DNA of 64,000 nucleotides from Cyclobacteriaceae bacterium (lineage in GTDB: Bacteria; Bacteroidota; Bacteroidia; Cytophagales; Cyclobacteriaceae): assembly GCA_012033595.1 (NCBI GenBank), contig JAAUQL010000009.1, positions 1 through 64,000 of the forward strand. Direction: 5' to 3'. Both the position numbers and the translations under genes were made by a program. The notes below the pieces were generated by a model, which had not been told where the DNA came from, did no database searches, and saw nothing but the letters and a program-made list of their open reading frames with translations. Below, in pieces: positions 55,343-64,000 of the stretch (positions within the stretch are counted from its first letter, which is position 1; each line of letters opens with the position of its first letter).

Positions 55343-55395
55343 ATAAATTAGACAAGGCTAAATATGTATTTATACCAATCTAATTTATATATTTG
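55343..55395 (+). promoter_or_regulatory. Promoter/operator region of the TonB receptor: TATATTTG (55388-55395), TTAGACAAGGCTAA (55348-55361), ATAAATTAGA-N26-TCTAATTTAT
   Basis: Direct reading; -7-like element plus inverted repeats. Confidence 0.5.
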
Positions 55396-55424
55396 TGTTG
55401 TATAAAAAAACAAGTAACATTCCC

Positions 55425-57685
55425 ATGAACCGGCCAGTCCTCTTTCTACTATTTTGCTTTTCGGTACAACTCAACTGCCTCGCCCAGGGTTCCGTCAGGG
55501 GCAGGATAAGTGATGGCACCGAGCCGCTTTCGTTTGTACATATTGGCATATCGGGTCAAAAAACCGGCGTTTTTTCAGATGACCAGGGGTATTTTTTCCT
55601 GGACAAAGTACCCGCAGGTACCCTTACTTTGCATTGCTCTTATGTCGGCTACCAAAGCAAAGAAATACCTGTAATGGTGCGATCCGGTGAAGAAAGTTTT
55701 GTTTCCATTTCCATGGATCGGTCTTTTCCGAACTCGATGAGGTAGTGGTGACAGGGGCGCGGATGGGACAAAAAAGAACAGAATCTCCGGTGGTTGTGGG
55801 GCTCATCGACAAAAAAACGCTGGACAATACCCAGGCCAATACACTTGCCGATGGGCTCAACTTTCAGTCTGGTCTGCGGATGGAAACCGACTGCCAGACC
55901 TGTGGATATTCCCAGTTGAGGATGAACGGCCTTGGGGGTGCCTATTCGCTAATCCTTATCGATAGCAGGCCGATTTTCAGCAGTATGATGGGCTTGTACG
56001 GATTGGAGCAAATACCTGCAAGTACCATAGAGCGGATTGAAGTAATACGCGGTGGCAGCTCGGCAGTATATGGAAGCAACGCCATAGCCGGTACGGTAAA
56101 TGTTATTACGAGAGAGCCTGAATCCGATTTGATAGATATTGGTGTTTCAACGCATTTTATTGGTGCGCAATCGTGGGAAAGTAAGGTAGATGCCGTCGCA
56201 TCTAAGGTATTTGCCAGGTCGGGCATTACCTTGAATATAAGCCAGAACAACCGGGAAGCATATGATGCCAATAAAGATGGATTTTCTGAACTTCCCAAAT
56301 TGGAGGGAACAAATTTTGGCCTGAACAGCTATTATAAAATAGGCAAATACACCAAACTGGGGTTTAATCTGAATGGAATTAATGAATACCGCCGTGGTGG
56401 AAATAGCATCGAGGCAGCCCCGCACAAAGCCGATCAGGCCGAAGAAAGGGCGGCTAATATCATTATGGGTGGGCTTACCCTCAACACCAGCCTGCCTGCG
56501 CTCAACAGTTCGGCAAGCTTCTATTTCGCCGGTCAATACTTAAAGCGCAAACATTATACAGGCATAGACCATGCAGATGCATACGGCAACACCTTTGGGC
56601 AAACTGCCATGAGTGGTGTTCAATACCACTATTTTGCCTACAAACATACCTTCACGGTGGGAGCCGAATATATTGCGGATGGCATCCAGGACTATATTCC
56701 ACTGTACACGTACGAGGTCGATCAGCAAACCAGCCAATTTGGGGCTTTTGCCCAGGATGAATGGAAGATCAGCGATAAATTTACGTTGCTGGCCGGGTTG
56801 CGAATGGACAGCCACAACATGATCGACAAGCTGGTATTCAACCCCAGGGCTAATCTGCTCTATAAACCGCTGGACTTTGCACAGGTACGGCTTAGCTATG
56901 CTTCCGGATTTCGCGCCCCTCAGGCATTCGATACCGACCTGCATATCGCCTTTGCAGGTGGAGGCGTATCGCGCGTACAGCTCGATCCCGATCTTAATAA
57001 AGAAACCTCAGAAAGCTATTCGTTTTCCATCAACTACGACCGACCCGGCGAAAGGGCTATTTATGGATTTACGATAGAAACATTTCATACCCGGCTTTTC
57101 GATGCATTTGTGTTGGAAGATCGCGGGGACGATGGTCTGGGGAACATGATTTTGTTGAAAAAAAATGGAGGAGGATCTACAGTGCAGGGTCTGTCGATGG
57201 AGGGGCGGATCAACTACAACGATGTGGTGGAATGGAGTATGGGAATGACCTTGCAGACCAGCCTGTATGATGATCCGGTACAATGGTCTTCTGATATCGA
57301 AGCCAAAAGCCAGTATCTCCGCACCCCCAATGATTATGGATTTTATATGCTCGACATTCAGCCCCTAAAAGGCCTCGCCATTTCGCTGGCAGGGGTATAT
57401 TCCGGTGCCATGCTTGTGCCACACTATGGTGGAGCTCCGGGTGTGCCGGCCGATGAATTGATCACATCAAAACGTTTTTTTGATCAGCAGATCAAAGTGA
57501 GCTATACCCTGCAACTTAAATCCATCGGCCAGGGATTGCAATTTTTTGGCGGTATCAAAAACATTTCCGATGCCTATCAAAATGATTTTGATACCGGTCC
57601 GTATCGCGATTCCAATTTTGTGTACGGGCCGGCCAGGCCAAGAACTTTTTTCTTTGGTGTCAGGCTGGCAACATCAGGCGAATGA
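55425..57685 (+). CDS. TonB-dependent receptor (carboxypeptidase-like domain plus plug/barrel), frameshifted near 55727
   Basis: GSVRGRISDGTEPLSFVHIGISGQKTGVFSDDQGYF; one T added to TCTTTTCC restores SFSELDEVVVTGARMGQKRTESPVVV; MNGLGGAYSLILIDSRPIF plug. Confidence 0.93.
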
Positions 57686-57726
57686 CCAGCATGAACGAAT
57701 GATGAAAAAAAACATGTCGTACCCGA

Positions 57727-58563
57727 TCATTTCCCTTCTTCAATCAGCTTGACCAATTCGCTAGGATGCATATGGTATTCGGAAGCGATTTCTTTGAGCG
57801 ATTGTGACGGCGAAGCCTGGATTTGATGGGCTTTTAATGTGCTGATCACCGTTTCCGGCTCCAGTCCCATATCGGCAGCCACTTCTTCTATGGTCATTCT
57901 GCCGTAGCCTTTTCCCGAACCTCCTTGACGTGGCTGCCCTACATGACCTTGTGCCGGTACCAGAATGGCATAGAGCTGTGCCGGCGACTTCCCATTTTTT
58001 TGAGCCACGTCCTTGAGCAACTGTTCTTTGCCCTCTACCTGGATACCTACGACACGGAGCGTTTCTATTAGCTCCTCAGCTTCCTGCTTTAAATATTTTT
58101 GGGCTACCTCATCCAGGCTTAGGTTTTCCATATGAGGTATGGGGGCAGCTTTTTGTTTTTCTTCCCAGCTAAAGCCGATGGTTTCGCCGAGATCATAAAA
58201 ACTACTGAAAGGCGGGAGTTGCAAATGTGTGCCCATCAGCACGCCAAGAAACACCAGTACAGCAAAGGCAAATTCTTTCTTTTTCCTCATTTGGCTGCTG
58301 CTTTTCAGCTTTACATAAGACCATAAGTTTCTCCAGTTCAGAAAGAAGATATGCCAAATAGTTAACAAAATAAAAAAATACGAAAAGAGGGTGTGCTGTG
58401 CCTGCCATTGTTCTTTGCTAAGACCCAGCAAGAGCCAGTGCTGCCAATGTGCTATTCTGCCCGGAGGCGATACATACAATACCGTGCCCGATACCAGCAA
58501 CCATACAATTGCAAAAAAAAGCCCAAAGGCTACAAAACTCCTGAAGTGAAAACGATTTGACAT
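57727..58563 (-). CDS. DUF4405 membrane protein with duplicated C-terminal helical module
   Basis: FRSFVAFGLFFAIVWLLVSGTVLYVSPPGRIAHWQHWLLLGLSKEQWQAQHTLFSYFFILLTIWHIFFLNWRNLWSYVK. Confidence 0.8.
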   Translation of the reverse strand: MSNRFHFRSFVAFGLFFAIVWLLVSGTVLYVSPPGRIAHWQHWLLLGLSKEQWQAQHTLFSYFFILLTIWHIFFLNWRNLWSYVKLKSSSQMRKKKEFAFAVLVFLGVLMGTHLQLPPFSSFYDLGETIGFSWEEKQKAAPIPHMENLSLDEVAQKYLKQEAEELIETLRVVGIQVEGKEQLLKDVAQKNGKSPAQLYAILVPAQGHVGQPRQGGSGKGYGRMTIEEVAADMGLEPETVISTLKAHQIQASPSQSLKEIASEYHMHPSELVKLIEEGK

Positions 58564-58665
58564 ACTTGTATATTTAAAAAATTTGGTTTATGAAAAAGTA
58601 GTTGAAATGCGCACGTAAAAGAAAACCAAAAGCCTGTTGGCTACGGTGACCGATATCACATGAAA

Positions 58666-59423
58666 TTAATGTACATAGCTGCCTGCGTTGATATCGAAGG
58701 TGCCACCTGTGGCATGGTCTGCAAGGCCACTAGCCAAAAAAGCAACAAACTGCGCCACGTCTTTGGGCTCGGTCAGTTGGTCGAGCGCCGAGTCTTGTAG
58801 TGCGTAGCCTTCACCGTATTTTTCGGTAAAAGCCCTGGCCATGTCGGTACGTACAAAACCCGGCGCCACCAAAAAAGCCCTGATGCCTTCCTTGCCATAT
58901 GCCCGGGCAATGGACCTTGTAAGTCCCACCAGGCCGGCCTTAGATGCGGCATATGCCATATAGTCACGGGTATCACCGCGAAAAGCCGCTCTTGAGGATA
59001 TGTTGATGATGATGCCCCCGCCATGCTCTTTGAAATGCTGTATTGATTTTTGCACAAAAGACCCACCGCATTCAGGTTGATATCCATGGTGAGCAACCAA
59101 TCATCTATCCATGAAATGTCGTCCTTATCCGGATCTGAACTAATGGCGATGCCCGCATTGTTTATGATCACATCCAATTTGCCAAAATCCTGGATCACTT
59201 TGTTGAAAAAGCTGCTTACTTCCAGCCCCTGGTCAAAATCGCACTGGTACAACGTGGCCTTTGGTGCCAGACTGTGCATAACTTTATCTGCCCTGTTCTT
59301 ATTTTTGCTGTAGTGAAGCGCCACATGCGCCCCACAGTCAACCAGTACTTCGGCTATACATTTGCCTATACCTCTGCTGGCGCCGGTAATCAGTATATTT
59401 TTATTCTTAAGATTGATATGCAT
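58666..59423 (-). CDS. Short-chain dehydrogenase/reductase, frameshifted near 59055
   Basis: ILITGASRGIGKCIAEVL, IINNAGIA, YAASKAGLVGLTRSIARAYGKEGI; one A added to the TGCAAAAATC run restores the frame. Confidence 0.9.
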
Positions 59424-59864
59424 GTCTGATACTTGTTCTTGGTTGATATGTACTTGAGTCCGACTTCAATAGAAATTGCCCTCTTTTGCGAACTAACCCG
59501 GCACCATAGCGCACTTACTGATTTCAATAAGTAAATCAACCAAAGCGTACTTGCACGAATGAGTCCGGCTTCCGGCAATTGAAGGCATTAATTTACCAGA
59601 ATTATTCGCAAATAAGATAAAAATGCAGGTAAAAATGAGCAGCTCTTACTGTCTTTGTTACAGTCAATTAAATAATTTAATAGTACAAAAAGCGACCTAT
59701 TTCATGCTCCGTTTTATACTTTTTATCGAAAAAATTGTAGGTTTTAAAGACAATGAGCCCGGCCTTGTCGATAATTTTTCACCTGGACTATCCCCGGGCG
59801 TATATATGCCTGAACATTAAGTCCGCTCCCAACCAGTATTATTTTTTAGGTCAATTATTATATT

Positions 59865-60062
59865 ATGAAAAGAGCAATTTTTTATTTGGCGGTTCTCACA
59901 CTTTCTTTTAGCATATTTTCTTGCGCCGGGTCTATTCCTCAGCATTGTCCTTCTTACCACAGTGCTTATGGCAAAGAAAAGTACAAAAAAACCAAAGGTG
60001 TAAATAAGAATGTATTTGCCAATGGTATAAAGGGCTCCCGGTATAAGGCAGACAGGTTTTAG
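59865..60062 (+). CDS. Small lipoprotein
   Basis: MKRAIFYLAVLTLSFSIFSCAGS lipobox, 65 aa. Confidence 0.55.
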   Translation: MKRAIFYLAVLTLSFSIFSCAGSIPQHCPSYHSAYGKEKYKKTKGVNKNVFANGIKGSRYKADRF

Positions 60063-60131
60063 CACCAGGGAGTACTAGAGGTTCTGGTATTTTAACAAGG
60101 CGCTTTGTTGCCGGGGAATTACCGGCACGCA

Positions 60132-60164
60132 CAAAAAAAACACCGGTCAGTAGCATCGGTGTTT
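60132..60164 (-). terminator. Rho-independent terminator after the DUF4136 gene
   Basis: Minus strand AACACCGATGCTACTGACCGGTGTTTTTTTT. Confidence 0.75.
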
Positions 60165-60189
60165 CAATAGGAAAATGATGGGTCGCTGG

Positions 60190-60768
60190 CTATTGCTGAA
60201 GCGGATCTACCGGAAACCTTTTCATCAGTTCTTTCACCAGCCGGGGGATATTGCGCTCCCTGTTTTTTGGGTTTTCGTCAATTTCGCCTGAGATGGTGCC
60301 CTGCCAGATCAATTTTTTGGTTTCGGAGTCAAACACATCACAAACCAGGGTACCTACGTAGTAGTCGTACTCGCTGTAGCTGGTGGTATTGTAGCCCATA
60401 CCCCAACCCCATGCCGCACCATAGCCAAAGCCACCATAATACCCATAAGGGCCACCTGCGCCATAGTGAGAAGTATATGCCGTGGTGCCTGTCTTTTGAT
60501 CTACCACTATAAATAGGGACATAACGATATCGCCATTTCGGTCTGTTTTGTCCAGTCCCCTTTTTTCAAATTCTTCTGTAAAAGCCCTTTCAATTCTTTC
60601 TTTATCGAACCGGTTGAGAATTTTATCACTTTGCTCTGTCCAACCATAAAAACTCATGGTTTTGTATTTGCTAAAATCTACATCGCGATCTTTTTCGGAG
60701 TGAAATTGTACGGTGGAGCATGAGGCCATTGCCAACAAGGCCATTGCTAAAATAATGGAGCTTTTCAT
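60190..60768 (-). CDS. DUF4136 domain lipoprotein
   Basis: ASCSTVQFHSEKDRDVDFSKYKTMSFYGW; LVCDVFDSETKKLIWQGTISGEI. Confidence 0.88.
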   Translation of the reverse strand: MKSSIILAMALLAMASCSTVQFHSEKDRDVDFSKYKTMSFYGWTEQSDKILNRFDKERIERAFTEEFEKRGLDKTDRNGDIVMSLFIVVDQKTGTTAYTSHYGAGGPYGYYGGFGYGAAWGWGMGYNTTSYSEYDYYVGTLVCDVFDSETKKLIWQGTISGEIDENPKNRERNIPRLVKELMKRFPVDPLQQ

Positions 60769-60851
60769 GGGGTAGATTGTGGTTTTTAGTTAAGAACAAT
60801 TATAACAATACTTTCTGGCAATTACTCAATTTATCCATTCAATTAGCTGTG

Positions 60852-62545
60852 CTATAATTCTAGTTCGTGGGCTTCGGCAGCGCCTCTTGGGTATCTGATG
60901 TGCTCTACCAGTTCGCTGATCTCTTCCGGTGGGGCAGGGGTGAATGTCATCACCACCCAAGCCACAACAAAATTCAGGATCATACCGACAAAGCCGATGC
61001 CTTCCGGAGAAATGCCCAGCAGCCAGTCTTCGGCGGTGTTGGATGCCGGATCGAGAAATTTGAAGTTGATGATGTAGCCGCCTGTAAACAATAAGCCCGT
61101 TATCATACCCGAGATGGCACCTTCTTTATTCATTCTTTTATTGAATATGCCCATAATGATGACCGGAAAAAATGAAGAAGCAGCCAGGCCAAACGCAAAG
61201 GCCACCGTAGCTGCGACGTAGTCGGGGGGGTTGACACCAAAATAGCCGGCCAGAAGCACCGCCAATCCGGCTGCTACCCGCGCGATGACCAACTCGGCAT
61301 GGTCGCTGATATCCGGCTTCAATTGCTTTTTGATCAGGTCGTGAGAGATAGAGGCGGAAATCACCAGCAAAAGACCTGCTGCCGTGGATAGTGCCGCAGC
61401 CAGAGCACCTGCTGCCACAAGAGCAATCACCCAATTGGCAATTTGGCGATTTCTGGATTGGCCAGTACAATGATGTCATGGTCGATGGTGAGTTCATTCA
61501 GGTCTTTGTTGGCCACATATTGCACTTTGCCATCGCCATTTTTATCCTCAAATATTATAAGTCCGGTTTTTTCCCATTTGCCAAACCAGGCCGGGAGTTT
61601 TGAATAGGGCGTTTCGCTCACCGTCTCTATGAGATTGGTGCGGGCAAATACCGCTATGGCCGGAGCTGTTGTATAGAGAATGGCTATAAAAATCAAGGCG
61701 TACCCTGCCGAAAGCCGCGCATCCCTAACCCTGGGCACCGTAAAGAACCTCACGATAACGTGGGGCAGGCCAGCGGTACCTGCCATCAGCGCTCCGGTAA
61801 TGCAAAACATATCCCACATTCCCCTGGCTCCTTCGGTGTACCTGGCAAAGCCTAATTCCTCATGGAGTCCATCTAATTTATCGAGCAGATAGGTGCCATC
61901 GGCAAGCCTGGCTCCAAAGCCAAGCTGGGGAATGGCGTGGTCTGTAAGCAAAATAGAAATGAAAATGGCCGGAACCATAAAAGCGAAAATCAGAATGCAA
62001 TACTGCGCCACCTGGGTATAGGTGATGCCTTTCATACCACCCATGACGGCATAAAAAAATACGATGAACATACCAATGACAACTCCATAGTTGACCGGGA
62101 CTTCCAAAAAGCGCGAAAATACCACACCAACGCCTCGCATTTGGCCTGCTACATAAGTAAACGAAACAAAAAGGGCGCAAAATACGGCTACGGTACGGGC
62201 GGTTTGCGAATAGTAGCGATCTCCCACAAAATCGGGTACGGTAAATTTGCCAAACTTGCGCAGATAGGGCGCCAACAGCAACGCCAGCAGTACATAGCCG
62301 CCCGTCCAGCCGAGCAGGTACACCGAGCCATCGTAGCCTGCAAATGATATGATGCCCGCCATGCTGATAAACGAAGCAGCAGACATCCAATCTGCTGCGG
62401 TGGCCATGCCATTGGCGATGGGGTGCACCCCGCCGCCAGCTACATAAAATTCGCCTGTGGAGCCGGCTCGCGACCATATCGCTATGCCAATATAGAGGGC
62501 AAATGTAATTCCTACTATGATGTATGTCCAGATTTGAACGCTCAT
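60852..62545 (-). CDS. Sodium:solute symporter (acetate permease-like SSS family), frameshifted near 61439
   Basis: [79 protein letters not shown]; one A added at CCAATTGG restores [37 protein letters not shown]. Confidence 0.93.
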
Positions 62546-62584
62546 GGAAATGTGGGGTGAATGTGTGGGTACAAAAGAGAAGGC

Positions 62585-62836
62585 TTATTTTTCGTCCAGA
62601 TCAAATTTTTTGTCCAGACGGTTCATAAGGAAGGTATATATGAAAATAATGACTATAAACCCATAAATGGCTCCTTGCTGTGCAAACCAAAAGCCGAGCT
62701 TGAAGCCGCCAAGTTTGATGGCATTGAGTTCGTTCACAAATAGTATTCCGCAGCCAAATGATATGCTAAACCATATCAAAAGCAATACAAAAAGATAAAG
62801 CAGGTTGCGCTTCCAATATTTTTTGAGGTGTTCCAT
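62585..62836 (-). CDS. DUF4212 small symporter subunit
   Basis: KKYWKRNLLYLFVLLLIWFSISFGCGILFVNELNAIKLGGFKLGFWFAQQGAIYGFIVIIFIYTFLMNRLDKKFD, adjacent to the SSS symporter. Confidence 0.92.
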   Translation of the reverse strand: MEHLKKYWKRNLLYLFVLLLIWFSISFGCGILFVNELNAIKLGGFKLGFWFAQQGAIYGFIVIIFIYTFLMNRLDKKFDLDEK

Positions 62837-62995
62837 GGGTGATTATGTAGGTTCGATGGTTTCAGGATAATTTCCAATATAGGTTCATTGGGCGGACTTA
62901 TCCAAAGTTGGCGGGTAGTTTGTTTCAATTTCTCGCGGGTATGAGCCGGTATTCATCAAAAGCTGAGATAACATCGATGCAAGAAGGCAGGCAGA

Positions 62996-63036
62996 CCAAA
63001 AACAGAAAAGGCCATCTGATGACGGCCTTTTCTGTG
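62996..63036 (-). terminator. Rho-independent terminator after xylA
   Basis: Minus strand ACAGAAAAGGCC-N10-GGCCTTTTCTGTTTTT. Confidence 0.85.
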
Positions 63037-63054
63037 AACGATTATACTTTTGAT

Positions 63055-63999
63055 CTAAATATACTGATTGATGATGTTCTCGAATTGCTCCTGCTTACCA
63101 CTGATCTGCTTTGGTTCGCCTACTTCAAGGGCATGAGCGCGGAGATCCTCCAGCTTGAGTTTGCCTTGTTCAAATTCGGCTCCTTTGCCACCGTCGAAAG
63201 ACGCGTAGCGCTCTTTGCGCAATTTTTTATAGTCTGATTTTTCCAATACATCTGTTGCGATGAGCAAACCGCGCGCAAAAGCGTCCATACCACCGATGTG
63301 AGCCAGGAATATATCTTCGAGGTCTGTGGAGTTTCTTCGGGTTTTTGCATCGAAATTGACCCCGCCGCTTCCAAAACCGCCTGCCTGCAATATCACCAGC
63401 ATGGTTTCGGCCAGTTCGCCTACGTTGGTTGGGAATTGGTCTGTGTCCCAGCCGTTTTGATAATCGCCCCGGTTGGCATCTATACTGCCCAGCATGCCGG
63501 CATCTGCGGCCACTTGTAGTTCGTGCTCAAAGGTGTGCCCGGCCAGGGTGGCATGGTTCACTTCTATATTCAGTTTAAAATCATTTTCCAATCCATTGGC
63601 TCTCAAAAAGCCGATCACGGTTTCTGAGTCGAAGTCGTACTGATGCTTGGTGGGTTCCATGGGTTTTGGTTCGATCAGGAAAGTTCCTTTAAAACCATTT
63701 TTTCGGGCATAGTCGCGCGCCATGGTGAGGAATTGCGCCAGGTGCTCTTTTTCCCGTTTCATATCGGTATTGAGTAGCGACATATAGCCTTCGCGTCCGC
63801 CCCAGAATACATAGTTTTCGCCGCCAAGTGCAATGGTAGCATCGATGGCATTTTTCACTTGCGTGCCCGCCCAGGCCACCGCATTGAAATCGGGGTTGGT
63901 AGAAGCACCATTCATATACCGTGGATTAGAAAAGACATTGGCAGTGCCCCAGAGCAGCTTCACTCCGGTTTCTTTTTGCTTAGCCAGGGCATAATCCAC
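63055..63999 (-). CDS. xylA: Xylose isomerase, C-terminal 314 aa; truncated by the window edge
   Basis: [72 protein letters not shown]. Confidence 0.96.
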   Translation of the reverse strand: MDYALAKQKETGVKLLWGTANVFSNPRYMNGASTNPDFNAVAWAGTQVKNAIDATIALGGENYVFWGGREGYMSLLNTDMKREKEHLAQFLTMARDYARKNGFKGTFLIEPKPMEPTKHQYDFDSETVIGFLRANGLENDFKLNIEVNHATLAGHTFEHELQVAADAGMLGSIDANRGDYQNGWDTDQFPTNVGELAETMLVILQAGGFGSGGVNFDAKTRRNSTDLEDIFLAHIGGMDAFARGLLIATDVLEKSDYKKLRKERYASFDGGKGAEFEQGKLKLEDLRAHALEVGEPKQISGKQEQFENIINQYI

Positions 64000-64000
64000 T

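Noticed and set aside
1-64000. CRISPR array, prophage, transposase or canonical defence island
   Set aside because: No regularly spaced repeats, cas, integrase or transposase sequences seen; the HEPN-like domain is fused to a metabolic enzyme rather than in a toxin-antitoxin pair

Overview
The window looks like a chromosomal segment of a Bacteroidota (Cytophagia-like) bacterium, based on SusC/SusD, FecR, a T9SS C-terminal sorting domain, OstA-like, DUF4835 and DUF4136 proteins and TAnnTTTG-type promoters. Main blocks: Gfo/Idh oxidoreductase; GT87/GT2 glycosyltransferases; L-serine dehydratase; cNMP-binding protein and tilS; ostA-like, hpt, adk, obgE, grpE, dnaJ; a small glycan-utilisation locus (FecR, SusC with STN domain, SusD, GH9 with T9SS domain); bamD, omega-like, coaBC, DUF4835, recN; flavodoxin and an rseC-rnfBCDGEA cluster plus a DHOD-like gene; a PQQ-type sugar dehydrogenase; a GH78 rhamnosidase in an AT-rich stretch; an assimilatory sulfate-reduction operon (sulfite reductase with C-terminal HEPN-like domain, cobA, cysG-N, cysH); fur, yidD, G3E GTPase; NCS1 permease; sialidase; an SPFH/small protein/ribbon-helix-helix trio; map; TonB receptor and DUF4405 protein; SDR; DUF4136; DUF4212 plus Na+/solute symporter; and xylA truncated by the window end. 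About 18 frameshifts interrupt otherwise intact genes. Nearly all are repaired by adding one base to a short homopolymer, so they look like sequence error rather than biology. Best candidates for something new: (1) an apparent leader-peptide attenuator (17-aa ORF starting Met-Cys, antiterminator/terminator pairing, terminator T-tract abutting the start codon) ahead of the sulfite reductase operon; (2) the HEPN-like domain fused to that reductase; (3) a 14-bp perfect inverted repeat ahead of the SPFH/RHH trio; (4) a three-copy intergenic dispersed repeat. No tRNA, rRNA, CRISPR array or intact mobile element was recognised.
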